Below, piece by piece: positions 22,139 to 33,736 of a stretch of 64,000 nucleotides of DNA. Made by a program: the position numbers and the translations under genes. Under the pieces are notes generated by a model. It was not told where the DNA came from. It saw only the letters and a list, made by a program, of their open reading frames with translations, and ran no database searches. Origin of the DNA: Spirometra erinaceieuropaei (taxonomy: Eukaryota; Platyhelminthes; Cestoda; Diphyllobothriidea; Diphyllobothriidae); NCBI GenBank assembly GCA_902702965.1, contig CACRXP010000642.1, forward strand, positions 162,963 through 226,962. Reading direction: 5' to 3'. How positions within the stretch are numbered: position 1 is the first letter of the stretch; every line of letters begins with the position of its first letter.

Positions 22139-22334
22139 TTTAAGTCAGTTTATTCAGGGAATGAGGCTTTCGCCCTTGAGCTCCCTATGTATATCGATAA
22201 ACAGAAATGGAATCATCAATTACATCAGCAAATGGGAAAATTCAAAGGTTACCGGTAAGTTTGAGCCAGGCGTAAACTGCCGCCGCTAAAACAATCGTGT
22301 TTGTATGTACATTAGTTTCTCAACAAATTAGCAT

Positions 22335-22688
22335 CTAGTTTACACTTAAAGAATTCGACAGTTTCGGAAAGAACCACTGGATCAGGGAGTCCGTTCCATG
22401 CCTCAGTGACCCTGACGTCCGCATGAGCCAGCCTCCTCTGCAGTTGAAGGGATGACCACGCAAACGGTCATTCCCGGCCAATTCGAGGAATTTATCACTG
22501 TCTAGGGCACACTCGCAGTCTCTGACAATCCTGTAGGTTTGAATGAGATCGCCGCGCAGTTGCCTGTAATTGAGAGGAAACAGATCTAGTTCGGTCAGCC
22601 TTGTTTCGTAGGGCAGATGATTAAGATTCTTGGCCATATTCGTAGCCATTATCTGTACTCTTTCCAGTCGTTGATAATCTTTCTTCAA
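22335..22688 (-). pseudogene. C-terminal domain of the nested LINE
   Basis: An open frame of 117 codons with RLERVQIMATNMAKNLNHLP, RLTELDLFPLNYRQLRGDLI and QTYRIVRDCE, the conserved post-RT domain of CR1-like elements. Confidence 0.75.
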
Positions 22689-22884
22689 TCACGGTCGCCA
22701 GGTCTGGACTGCATGCTCAAATTGAGACCGGACGACCGCCCCATACGTTTTTCCGAACAGCTCTTTATCGATCTGCCCAAATCCTCGTCTCAGCGCAAAT
22801 GACATTGTTATCGCTTTTGGCTGCCCTTTCACACTGTGATGATGGCTTCAGCGAGGAGGTCATTAGGACGCCGAGGTCGTTCTA

Positions 22885-23982
22885 TTACACAACACTTGAA
22901 AGGGGCTGATCACTCAGGACGTATTGAAACGAATCGTCATCTTTAGTGATCTTTATGGTGCGGAGTCTCAGGACCACACATTTGTCCACATAAAAATTAA
23001 GGAGCCAACATGCTGACCAACGTTTCTGGCGGTTGAGAGTGTCTTGAAGCGCGTACCTGTCTGCGTCAGATCTGATGGCTCTCCACAGCTTAACCTCCTC
23101 AGTAAGCATGATGGCGCCGCATCACATGTCGTCGACGCAGTCGTTAATGTAAATCAGGAATATCAACGGCCCTAAGACGGAGCCCTGTGGTACACCACTT
23201 ACAACGGGGGCAGGCGTTGACCTTATGGGGCTCAACGCACACGGTTTGTGATCCCCCTGTAAGTAAATCTGTTATCCATGGCAGCAGCCTTCCTCTTATC
23301 CCAATTTCAGAAATTTTGTAGATTAGGCGTTCGTGTTGGACGCTGTCGAACGCCTTCTTGAAGTCCGTGTAGATGACATTAACCCTTCCATCCTCGTCCA
23401 GTGCGCGAGTCCACTGCTCCTTCGAGAGCAATAAACTGCAAAGGCAAGAGCGGTTCAGTCTGAAGCCATGCTGCATGTCTGAGAGTAAGCGGTTCTGTTC
23501 CATGAACTTCATTGTGACTTTCTTAACTATGGCATCCATAATTTTACAGCAGATGCAAGTGACACTAAGAGGCCGGTAACTGTTAGCATAAGTGCGAGCC
23601 CACCCTAATATATCGGAAAGATATTTGTTGTCTTCCATTCCGATGGCAGCTTCCCTAGTTCGAATGACGAGCGGAAGATGTGTGCCAGTGGTTTTGAGAA
23701 ATCATTCGCCAAATCTTTTAAGTATTTGGACGGCATATTATCCGAACCCGAGGACTTTGCATCTTTGAGATTTTGCAGCTCCCTTTTCACGACAGCTGTC
23801 GGGAATAGTGATGATCCAAGCACGGGACCAGCGGTCCTAACGGCATTGCTGTCACTGCGACTGCGAAACTCAGTTTCTCTGGTAAAAACCGAGGCAAAAT
23901 ACTGTTCTAAGTGTTCACCTTTCTCGCTGTTCTCAATGATTTCTACACCATTATTATCCTTCAGCACCGCGACCGGGTCCAT
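22885..23982 (-). pseudogene. Reverse transcriptase of the nested LINE, broken
   Basis: Pieces at 23982-23605 (SSGSDNMPSKYLKDLANDF, FELGKLPSEWKTTNIFPIY) and 23638-23144 (RPLSVTCICCKIMDAIVKK, MQHGFRLNRSCL, VNVIYTDFKKAFDSVQHERL). The GVPQGSVLG box is frameshifted near 23.18 kb and the FADD box is damaged near 23.1 kb. Inactive. Confidence 0.8.
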
Positions 23983-24399
23983 GCTTTTTCATTCTACTGT
24001 TAACATAGTGAAATAAAATCTTGGGCTTCTGATCAGCCTGTCGGATAATTTTTCATTCATACTCCTTCCGTGTCTGACGGATAAATTATTTGACTGCATT
24101 TCGTTGACGACGAAATTCTTCGAAATGCGCAGGTGAGGCAGTTTCCCTGATTATTTCCATATTTTGCTTTGCTTGCGCAGCTGCTTATTTAGGCCCCTAG
24201 TTAACCAAGCAGGTCGAGTAGCTGTTGTTTGTACTTTAGGTGGACAACAGCGCCGAAACAGATGTAGTAAAATCGTCTTAAAAGATCTCCGGTCCTCCTC
24301 CGGATCTCCCCTGAGTAGTTGGTCCCAATTCACGGACAGCAATTCGTTCTTCATCGTGTTTAAATCGGCCTTCCATATGTTAGGTTGGACTCCTGTTCT

Positions 24400-25075
24400 C
24401 TTCTGGATTTGAGAGAAGAGCGAGTAATCCCATAGTAGCGTAGTATGGTCACTTGTCCCGAGAGGTGCATATGGAATACACTTGGTCGATATTAGTGAAG
24501 TTTTTAGTTTAAAATAAGGTCTTGACAGTTCTCTTCTTATGGTTCTCTCGAAATATCGTTGGTGCCTTTATATGTTGCGCTAGTGGGAGATCGAGTGTGA
24601 TGTTCAGCAGCTTATTGCTGAAAGAAACTGGCCCACCGTTAACTGCCATATTTTCTCACTCTATTGCAAGTGCGTGGAAATCCCCAGCAATAAGTATCTC
24701 TTGGTGGCTAGCTACGTTTTTGACTAAAACAAGGAGCGACTCATCGGCTGCACTCAGATGGTCTGCAAATAGCCAGGAATTATAGATTCTGCGCATTAAT
24801 CTTCTTTATTATCATCCAGACGGATTCATATTCAAGGGAGAGGCGGTGGGCTTGATTAACGGGCAAAATTCATGCCCTTACATATACGACAACCCCACCA
24901 GAATGTCTATTTTGACAGTCTCTTCGAAAGAGCTGGTAACCCGTTATCGAAATTACAGCATCCACAATTTCGGCATTAGGCCAAGTTTCCGTTGTTGCGA
25001 TGATGTCAGGGATTCGTTCTGAAAGTATCATTTTAAGTTCGTCGATATTCGAAAGGAGACTTTGAGCATTAGTTT
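24400..25075 (-). pseudogene. Endonuclease of the nested LINE, broken
   Basis: The first part reads DELKMILSERIPDIIATTET, matching the N-terminal endonuclease motif, then YQLFRRDC and GGVVVYV. Stops and frameshifts follow before 24.4 kb. The linker at 24354-24151 contains RPAWLTRGLNKQLRKQSK. Confidence 0.7.
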
Positions 25076-25118
25076 ACAAAAATCTCAATTTGGCACGAGC
25101 GACTCCGGCATACAGGCG

Positions 25119-25815
25119 TTAATCCATTTCATGGAATTGAATGCAAAAGCCGGTGGGAGCTGATCGGGGTGAACTGCTTTCCATCACTCCTAAGCACTTA
25201 ATGTTATGGGCTTTCTCCAGAGAAATGACCTCTGGACGCGTATAATTGTTCCGTCCAGTATACTGAGGTTTGTCTCGCTCAGACATGACCGCCTGATAAC
25301 TTCCAATTTGAGCCCCTTCAATTTTTCTCGCTCCGCGGCTGAAAAATCCCCTTGAAAAAAAAACTGACGAATGGGCATTTTGGGGCGCACACATTCTGGT
25401 CAACAGTAGCTGCGCTTGTTCGTCATTTTTGACGACAATTTTTAACGGTCCCGGTCGGTCTGGATCATGTGTTGAGTCTTTTATTCGGCCCATCCTGAAA
25501 GCCTTTAATACAGTGAGGCCCTCGTCTCTTCTTAAGATCGATTTGAGATATTCCTGGAATATTTCTATGTCATGCTGTATTCTGTCCTTTGGTGTGTCAG
25601 AAACAGATTCAGGCAATGCATTTACTGCGATCAACTAGACGGCCTTGTGGCTTAATCATACCTGCAGAGACTTCATCACGGATATCCCGACTACCGCCAT
25701 TCACCGAAATAGGAAGGTTTAATTCGGAAGGACTAACGAATGACTGCCTCCTCACTACGGTCTTTTGATCATTAGTCCTTTTCTGCGGCACGATTGTCGT
25801 TCGCGGTGTAGTCAA
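25119..25815 (-). pseudogene. ORF1 of the nested LINE, one frameshift
   Basis: The N-terminal piece (25815-25609) is basic and polar, and overlaps in another frame the main piece (25634-25119). The main piece has NALPESVSDTPKDRIQHDIE, FRMGRIKDSTHD and RPGPLKIVVKNDEQAQLLLTR, the expected ORF1 signature. A single frameshift near 25.62 kb separates them. Confidence 0.7.
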
Positions 25816-26516
25816 CTGTTGTTACCTTCACGTGTTGTCGTTGGAAACATTACATCTTGTGCGAGGGACGCCTTTAATATTTTGTTAAGCCGACGGTAAT
25901 CGAATGCCGATTTTGGACCTGACGCTTGGAGGGTGTTCCAGTTTGTTTCTGGTGCGTTGAAGTCGCCCATGATCATGCTGTTAGGCCGACTGGAAAATAT
26001 CACCAACTCTTCCAGTAGTTGGGCGTCGACGATTTGGTCTGTCCATGGCGGTCGGCAGACAGTGAGGTCATAGAGACACAGGGAACCAGTAGCATTGATG
26101 GTCAACTAAATAGATTCCGTGCCACACGCAAACTTGGTGGTGTTTTCCGACACTGCCATGCACTCATTCACATACACCGCTTTACCACCACCTTGACGAT
26201 GTTCCCTGTCCCTCCGACATATTTGGCATCCAGGCAAGGTTATATCGCTATCGCTAAAATTCCCGGACAATCAGGTCTTGGTTACTGCTAAAACATCTGG
26301 AGAATGCTCTCTAAGGCAAAGTTTTAGCTCGTCTAGTTTCAACATGAGGCATTGAGCATTTGTGTGCGAGCACCTCAGTTTTGCACCAGCCGAATTTCCA
26401 GTTGTATTTGTCACTGCTTTGAGCATTACTCCGTTATCTCGGGCGCCATTTACTTTGGGCACTTCCGTTGCCTGATGGGTCCAATTATGTCCGTTGCATC
26501 GGTGAGAACATTGCAC
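25811..26516 (-). pseudogene. Endonuclease N-terminal part of the interrupted LINE
   Basis: HTNAQCLMLKLDELKLCLRE, then DVLAVTKT (ETW box damaged) and IMGDFNAPETNWNTL (the conserved DFN box). It ends abruptly at FPTTTREG, just where the nested LINE begins. The continuation is at 22138 and below. Confidence 0.8.
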
Positions 26517-26599
26517 ATTAAGGACTTACTTATGTTGTCGCCTTAAGCAGGTTATTCCACGAAGGTGTCTGTGCTAGCTGAGTAGCTGCCGTCGTTCTT

Positions 26600-27840
26600 A
26601 GTATTACTGGCTGGTTCAACTGGAACGGCATCTATTTCCGAATTACCTTCTCCTTGAAGATAGCCAGACTGTGTGTGCCTCCCTCCAAGTCGAGTGCGCG
26701 GCTTTTCGGCCGCTCTGTTGTTGAGTAGTCCAGTTGAAAAAAACCTGTTTGTGTGTGTTTCTGAGTTGGTTTTTGTGGAGATGGATCAACTTGATTTGTT
26801 CTTTGTTCTTTAGCATAATTTTGAGAAGACGAGGTGGTAATGCGGCTGTCTACCGTCACTTCTTTTTATTATCCGAAATGCTTTCAGGACCATTATTTCA
26901 ATTTTGGCCTGGTTAAGTAGATCTTGAAAAGGAGCAAGTTCCTCCAAACACGGTCTTCACGTCTGACTGCATTGGATTCCTACAAGCCCTGAATAACCAG
27001 ACTCTGCTGGCAATCATGGTGCTCCTTACTATGTCTTTCCCATGAATTCGCTGCAAGTGGGCAAAACGATTTACGGAGTCGCCGCTTGGACGCACGCATT
27101 TGCTGTCTACCGACTGTTCCCAGCAACAAATCAGGGCTGGTTGTGACGTCTGACTCCTGTTGTGGCGATTTCCTCTCCCCCTACCCACGGTTTCATGTCT
27201 TCGCATTCAGATACGTGCTTTGTAGTGGGCTCGTGGTGGTTGCGAGAACAAGAGGGCAACAGTAGACTGGATGACCCATTTACATCGTCTCTAGGCAAAA
27301 GAGAAATCCCGTCACTTACAGCAAGAGGCTAAGGCGCGATGGCCTCCGCGCCAGGTAATTTTTTGTGACATCGCTTAAGACATCTGGCGTGGGAATCGAG
27401 TCTGCCCTTATCGGCGGCTTCGTTTTCGTTGTCCTATTATTACCGGCGTCTGCGGTTTTGGCTACTAAGTTGTCACCCGTGTTTGGAGATGCCCCATAGG
27501 ATATATGTTTTCACGTTTTTTGCGTTTTGTTCTTCGTTTTTGGGACTCTAGCACTGTAGACGATCTGGTCATTAATGGTCTGTCTCATGAGCGCCCTTAA
27601 ATCAGCAAGCTTATTTTCGAGTTGTTCTACTGTGATTTGGATATATGCGCACCCACCACATGGCTCGTCTTCGTATCTCACACTTTATGCGGTAATTACG
27701 CTTTTGACAATATTTGATGGCAGTTGGCTGGAAGCGCCGGTAGAGCGAGTATATGTTTTGGATGCGATGGACGTCTCACCGGACTTATCTTTCAACGAGG
27801 TGCCGTCGCTGGCAGTATATTTGCACTTAGATTGCTGACT
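26600..27840 (-). pseudogene. ORF1 region of the interrupted LINE, decayed
   Basis: About 27.70-27.55 kb reads QLENKLADLRALMRQTIND in one frame, a likely coiled-coil start. Further frames (27206-26913, 26859-26632) include FFQLDYSTTERPKSRALDLE, the conserved end of ORF1. Several frameshifts. Confidence 0.6.
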
Positions 27841-27939
27841 CCATAACCCTGGACATAATATAATAGGTATAATGTCCCTTTCGATGTTATAACGAATACG
27901 TCGGATTGCATATGACGCACTGAAGTGAGTATTCAAAAC

Positions 27940-28272
27940 TCAATAAGCGTAAACAATACTTAACATCTGATAAATGTTGTGCAATTTAATCCGAAACGCC
28001 TTAGCCCTTTGCAGATCTCTGGGAACTTGAATAACTGCAGACCTTGAAGGATTTTGAGCGACTGCTTTTTTAGGTTGTAAATAACCGCGAGTTGGCTGCA
28101 ACGTCAGTTGAAACATGTTGATAAACAAATTACACTTATTTATGTTTCCTGGCGAATTTAGACGCGTGAAAAAATATTCCAAAAATGCACAAAGCAATTC
28201 TACACGTACGGTTTCAGTATCAACGTCAGAGATGGTAACTGTGAAGTGGTAACTAGGTCGAAGTAGTCCCAC
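27940..28272 (-). CDS. Unrecognised open frame
   Basis: An open frame of about 110 codons with a mixed, protein-like composition (YHFTVTISDVDTETVRVELL, then CAFLEYFFTRLNSPGNINKC, then VPRDLQRAKAFRIKLHN). There is no ATG at the start, so if real it is an exon. It lies between the LINE ORF1 remnants and exon A of U5, on the opposite strand. No second copy was found in the window and no clear splice sites were fixed. Confidence 0.25.
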   Translation of the reverse strand: MGLLRPSYHFTVTISDVDTETVRVELLCAFLEYFFTRLNSPGNINKCNLFINMFQLTLQPTRGYLQPKKAVAQNPSRSAVIQVPRDLQRAKAFRIKLHNIYQMLSIVYAY

Positions 28273-28543
28273 TTGGAGCGTTGTCAGTTAATTCCAGCTG
28301 CAGAATACTGGAAGGTTTCCTTCAGCAATTTATATCTTCGCTAGTTAAAATTGATGTATGTACACAAAAGCCTGGACATTCCCCTCATGGCTTAAATTAG
28401 TTAATTTCACCACAAAGTATCCCCCGGCATTCAATAATGTGGTCAGATTGGAATGTTGTGTGAATATTCGTTGACGACCTGTGTATGAAAACAGCATTTT
28501 TAGGGCGTTCACCGAATAACTCATCATTTACTTGCAATTACAG

Positions 28544-28822
28544 GCAGCGTTCTTCACACCAGGTGAACACTTGGAATCTATCAAATTGCAAAATCTGGAT
28601 GCGTATATTTACGCGAACGCAAATAGTCTACGGATGCAGGCAACATATATTTATTTTGTGGCAAAGGCAAAAGTGAACATTCTTCGTGATATAGCCGAAA
28701 CGGTAAGACACATTATTGTCGGCAGGCCTATGTGGAATGGGGAGCAACAAATATTAGCTTCTGAATATTTGATAAATACATTTGCGAAAGAATATAATAT
28801 AGCATACATACAGCTTCGATGA
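28544..28822 (+). CDS. Exon A of unit U5
   Basis: A terminal exon homologous to those at 1904-2206 and 59293-59595. It follows a good acceptor (TTGCAATTACAG) in phase 0 and stays open for 92 codons to TGA. Conserved residues include KLQNLDAYIYANANSLRMQA and SEYLINTFAKEYN. It is 24 nt shorter than the other copies, lacking the ALPSC region. No exon B was found upstream, where LINE sequence and an unrelated open frame lie, so the gene is headless. Confidence 0.5.
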   Translation, partial: AAFFTPGEHLESIKLQNLDAYIYANANSLRMQATYIYFVAKAKVNILRDIAETVRHIIVGRPMWNGEQQILASEYLINTFAKEYNIAYIQLR

Positions 28823-28849
28823 TGTCCAGCATCTAATAATGCTTGGGGC

Positions 28850-30490
28850 ACTTCAGATATGGTTTAACTGTCCCATAAAAGTGCACACTCTTCTTCTATT
28901 GCAAGGTAACAAGGGGAGCGTCGAAACTTTATCATAAAAGATCATCGTAATATAAGATTTTAAGCACATGCAATATGATCCAATAGCCCTTCTCTTATTT
29001 CTGACATCTAACAGAAGGATACACTTCTAATATTTACAAAACTGTTTGCACCGGGACGCAAGTAGCAAAATATAATGGTACGTGCTCGTAATCTATGGCC
29101 TAAAAATGCGAACAATAGTCTCCGTAATGCAGCACAAATAAAATATCCTTAGTAAATTATTTATGTTTTTAAATAACATGGGGTTGGTTAAGCCTATTTC
29201 TCATTACGGTGTGTAGAGAATTTAGATATTCATCTCGCTAGTAAAGGAAATTGTGACCATAAGGACACAACAATAAGGCCACATAAATATCTCAAGAACT
29301 CGATTAACCTGAAACTATTTTAAAATCGGAGACTAGTTGTTAAGAGTTATCCCGTTTTTTGCAATGTTTTCCGTATCCAGCTATCAAAAAACACAAGCTT
29401 TATATTGTTCTGTTGATAAAGACCACAAAATTTTTTTTTCCGTACACAAACAGTTACGGAAGGCCCTTTTGTAAGAGCGAAACTGCAGGAGCGTTTGCTC
29501 GTTTTCCCTACAAAAGGCGTATGTCTTCCAAATTAGCAAATACTTCAATCTTCTGCAGCCGTGCACATAGTAATTAATATCTGTAATCATCTTTAACGAA
29601 TACTGTGCGTTACTGTCACAGTACTCACGCATTTCAGTTAATTACGCATTTGCTATTCCACTCAATGCTTGCAAACGTTGCTCGCAATAATTTGACTTTA
29701 CGGGACTGTTATCACACTGACCGAAAGCGGGATTTCCGTCGAGACACCGAAGGAAAATACGTATTTAAGGGGACTTAAGTAAACGACTATACATCCTGAC
29801 GAATTGAAGAACATGTCAAATGCCAGAAACCTTAGATTGCCTAATTTCTGACACAAAACTTTGTGCAATATTACATTAAAAATTATGGACCTCGCCCGTG
29901 TATTTTGTGCACGGACTTTGATAGTTTCTTTTTGGCGACAACAATTCGTGCAGAACTCCTTAATTAGGACACTTACTTGGGTCAAACATTCGAAATACAT
30001 AGGAATTAGAGTAATACGAACGTACTTTCAAAGAAAGGGGAATAATTTGTTGGCTTTCAGCTGTCAGCTTTTGAGTATTGTGATTGAAGTATTGTCGCCA
30101 GTATCACGCTATTCTTTCATTATCCAAAACCGTCTGAGACTGTCTGCATATTTCTGATTAAGCGCGGTACTTTAGCTGAAGTTATTTGAATGCGCTGCAT
30201 GTCCCGTGCTGCAAAATGCTGAATATTCACTGAAAAATCTAAAGGACTGATTTCTCTCGCAGATCACATGAAGTGCACGTAAAAAAACCGAGATTTAAGC
30301 GTTTGTTCTTGAAATTGTGGAGCTCCAGGCTACATGAGGTGCACGATATTATACAAAATTGACGAACCAATCTGCTGTTTGAACCTACTTGATGGAAACG
30401 CTCACATTTTCTACATAATTTTTCGAGGACTCCCTCTGGGTAGTTGAATCTGTAGGCACGTCTGATCCCTTTGACTTAGGTCGGTATATG
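28850..30490 (+). other. Tail of unit U5
   Basis: Aligns with 61.9-62.56 kb (for example AATAAGGCCACATAAATAT, CAAAAGGCGTATGTCTTCC, CTGAGACTGTCTGCATATTTC) and in part with 40.87-41.03 kb and 16.43-16.62 kb. No coding exon is supported, though a frame at 29861-30157 is open. Confidence 0.5.
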
Positions 30491-30499
30491 TCGGTATAT

Positions 30500-32850
30500 T
30501 TTAAGGCTAATAGGCAATGCCCTTGAAAACCCTATTAAAAACTGTACATGTAATATCTAAATTTAACTAAACACGGTACTAAAATGTTGTCCGTAATATA
30601 TACACTTATCAGAATATTTTCATTGGAAATGCAGGACCGAAACTCGAGAACATTTAGTTGTAGATGATATCGGTAAAATAAAATGACAAGCATCCGCATT
30701 AGTGGTAGGTGTATGCAAGACGTCTGTTTGGCACCACAGATCTGTTCTGTCCAGACAAGCGCTATTTTCCAAGCAAATATGCATCTTTGCTTGAATGTCT
30801 CCATGGAATCCGCCATTATTACGTCATCGGAAAGCCCGTTCCAGGCACCGACGACTCCCTGTGAAAAAGAGCATCTGTGAACGTCCAGGCTGCATCGGGA
30901 TGCTCTAAGTTTTAGAGGGCTTCCACGCAGGTTTGTTGCTATGGCCAAGGTGAAGAAATCGTCGAGGTTTAGGGCACAGTCGCAGTTCCTCAATATCCGA
31001 TACCCCGGTATGAGATTTCCTCGAATCTGCCTCTACTCAAGAGGAAATAGTTTAAGTTAGGTTGCAAGATAAAGTCCTGAGAGCTTTTACAATTTTCGTC
31101 GCCCTCTTCTGACCTCTTTCTAGCAAAGTCTACTCTTTTCTAGCCACAATTGCCACGCTTGGATTCCATATTCGAGATGCAAACGAATGAACGCTCCGTA
31201 TACGTTTCCAAATAACTATTTGTCTGTGTCTAGAAACGTTTGCTTAATTGCAAAGAGAACAGTGGTTGCCCTTTTGACCGCTCTAACGCACTGAGAGGAA
31301 GGCTTCAATGTCGACAAAATGTTGATCCCAAGATCTTATTGTTCGGCTACATTTGAAAGGCACCTTTCACCAAGCAGGTATTGGCGATCCTGTCAATCGG
31401 CTCTTCCAGTCGTTTTGAGTCGCAGCACGACGCACTTCTCAAGGTTAAACTTCAGCAGCCATTTTTTAGTCCATTCGCATAGGCGATTCAGTCCTTCTTG
31501 CAGGACCCGTTCATCCTTTTCCCCCTTGATCATTTGCCATAACTTGATGTTATCGGCAAACATGACCACATTGCAGTCGAGTCCATTCAAACAGTCGTTG
31601 GTATAAATTAAAAACAGTACTTGTCCGAGTACAGAGCCCTGGGGAACTCCACTCACAACTGGCACTAGCGTTGACTTCGCACTATTAATACTTACAGACT
31701 GTGGTCGACCAGTCCGAAAGTCCTTTACGCAGCTTAGTAGATTTCCCCTTATCCCTGACTCTCGCACTCTGTAAAGAAACCGGTGGTGTGGAACACTATC
31801 AAAGGCTTTCTTGAAATCAATGTTAGCCATATCGACCCTTGTTTCTTCGTCTAATGAGAGAAACCACTGTTCCCTTGAATAGAGCATAATACTTAGACAG
31901 GAGTGATTTCGCCGGAAACCATGTTGGGAGCTAGCAATGAAATTATTTTCTTCAAGGAACATCATTATGGCTTTTTTGACTATTCCCTCTATGACTTTGC
32001 AAGAAATGCACGTTAGACTCACCGACCGATAATTGTTTACACATGTTCTAAATCCACCCTTGTGCATGGGATATGTGTTCGCTACTTTCACATTCGAGGG
32101 GAGAATGCTTAGGTTAAAGGACGATCTGCAGATATGCAAAAGAGGTCTGGCGATTTCGCAAGCCAACTCCCTCAGAACTTTTACTGGAAATTGGTCTGGA
32201 GACCCGGAGGCATTTCAGCCTCGCCCAATTCTATTTCATCGGTCATAACAGATACGAAAAATCGGCCAAGACGTTCTGCTTTATCGTCATTTCCGATGAT
32301 ATCCCCATTGTTTTCTCCTTTCGAAACTAAGACCGTCCCCTTGTTCTTTAACCTACTGTTGATGTAGCGGATGAGCATTTTCGACTTATGGACGGCCCGT
32401 TCCATAACTCGTGTTTCATGCTCCTTCCTCGACCTGCGGATAGCCGATCTTAACTCGTTTCTCTTTCGAGGAAACTAATCATAATGAGATGGTTGTTTTG
32501 TGGTTGCATACTTTCTCTATAGTTGGTTCTTCCGGGTTACTTCTTTCTTTCTATCCCGCGTTATCCAGGCACGACGATTGCTCTTTTTGGCTGTCTTTGT
32601 CGGACAGTTTCGATGCATGATCTCGGTTACAACTCCTTTGAGAGTGTACCAATCAGCATCTGGATGTCCGGAGAGAACATAATTCCTGTCCACTGCCGAT
32701 AGTTTCCTTCTCATGGCGGCAAAATTTCCTCGCCAGAAATTGAGGCAAGTCTCAGCCGTATTCACTTGTTGGCTGCATAGGCGGTATTCCCAAAAAAGCA
32801 TGACGTCAGTCCTCCCTTCTTGAGAAAAAGCCAAATCTAATGGTAACGTC
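30500..32850 (-). mobile_element. 5'-truncated CR1-like LINE
   Basis: Contains the end of the endonuclease/linker (32834-32517, with RRAWITRDRKKEVTRKNQ), RT (32405-31393) and the C-terminal domain (30993-30535, with NLRGSPLKLRASR, FSQGVVGAWNGL). The 3' flank shares AATAGGCAATGCCCTTGA with the element ending near 11.36 kb. ORF1 and most of the endonuclease are missing. Confidence 0.85.
31393..32166 (-). pseudogene. LINE reverse transcriptase, longest open RT piece in the window
   Basis: A 257-codon open frame with RSVSLTCISCKVIEGIVKKA, SQHGFRRNHSCL, VDMANIDFKKAFDSVPHHRF (first catalytic Asp retained), SGVPQGSVLGQVLFLIYTND and VVMFADNIKLW. The FADD box reads FADN, so the second Asp of the pair is lost and the enzyme should be dead. 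Confidence 0.85.
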
Positions 32851-33075
32851 CGCTAGTTGTGATCTTAAAGATACATTGTGTTGCTGGCGCCACGCTTAAA
32901 ACTCACTAAGTTAATATTGCACATGCAACACCAAAAGCTGTGTGTCAGACTTCACATATTCGTATTTCTGAGTTTACATACAGCCGAGTGCCGCTGGGTA
33001 TTATTTTGTCCATAAGTAACTGAAGTCATAGCGCTTCATGCACATATATGATAAAAATCAAAGACAGACTAACGT

Positions 33076-33497
33076 GGGCGTTCACCGGGAGGGGTTTATT
33101 TGAGATCCGACGTTTCGGGTAGTTTACTCGTCTACCCATCTTCAGGGACTGGGAGGTCCTGTGCACAGCACTCCTTATTATGGCGCCCTTTGTCCAATGC
33201 GTGATCCGCCAATGCCGCCTGTGTTGCTGCATCGAACTTGCATGTCACCGTGACCTGAATCGCCCCCGTCGGCCGCGGTGATGACTGACGGCCCCGATTG
33301 TCCCGCGCCGTGACTGTCCCCCGCTAAGAAGGTTCGTAAAGTCAGATAAGGGGGAGGCAAATTGATGTGGCGGTTGACAGAGCGGTCGGTGGACATCCAG
33401 GCTTCTTGCACTTGCCTTGCTGTGTGATCGCCGACCCGACGAGTAAACTACCCGAAACGTCGGATCTCAAATAAACCCCTCCCGGTGAACGCCCACT
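33076..33497 (-). mobile_element. PLE end flanked by inverted copies of its own tail
   Basis: The minus strand at about 33420-33178 encodes a PLE C-terminus (EAWMSTDRSVNRHINLPPPY). Beyond it, 33076-33133 carries the tail with a hammerhead-like core and AAATAAACCCC. An almost identical inverted copy of that 58-bp tail lies at 33436-33493, on the other side of the coding remnant. This resembles the inverted pseudo-LTR arrangement known for PLEs. Confidence 0.7.
33109..33145 (-). ncRNA. Hammerhead-ribozyme-like motif with perfect stem II
   Basis: On the minus strand CTGAAGA is followed by T, then GGGTAG, a 9-nt loop, CTACCC, then GAAACGTC. The six-pair stem II is perfect and all core blocks match CUGANGA...GAAA with GUC as the cleavage triplet. 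Confidence 0.65.
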
Positions 33498-33508
33498 CTT
33501 ATTTTGAT

Positions 33509-33736
33509 ATGCCACCTAGGAATCGGATTTTCACTACTATTGACAGACTAACGTCTATCACTGAGATGAAAATTATTTTAGGAAACCATCCTGACAAGCA
33601 TTTACTAGGATACTTTTTATTAAGTTCTAAGTCGCACTCGAAAATCCCCAACGATGCTATTTGGTACAATTGGTCGCAAAGTAGCAAAGTGTGTACTGGC
33701 ACATTTTATGCGCTTGGAAGAGATGGTAAACGTTAG
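33509..33736 (+). CDS. Unrecognised short open frame
   Basis: From ATG at 33509 the frame runs 75 codons (MPPRNRIFTTIDRLTSI, then HPDKHLLGYFLLS and NDAIWYNWSQSS). A possible donor (GATG/GTAAACG) lies near its end. It begins right after the PLE inverted tail. No second copy was found. It might be a host exon, but evidence is thin. Confidence 0.25.
   Translation: MPPRNRIFTTIDRLTSITEMKIILGNHPDKHLLGYFLLSSKSHSKIPNDAIWYNWSQSSKVCTGTFYALGRDGKR

Larger units (their letters stand above)
22139..25810 (-). mobile_element. CR1-like LINE nested inside another LINE
   Basis: The order on the minus strand is ORF1 (25815-25119), endonuclease (about 25075-24400), linker (24354-24151), RT (23982-22885) and C-terminal domain (22688-22335), then about 190 bp of 3' sequence. 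The flanks carry GTCAA at 22134-22138 and again at 25811-25815, a likely short target-site duplication. All domains are present in order but broken by frameshifts and stops. Confidence 0.8.
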
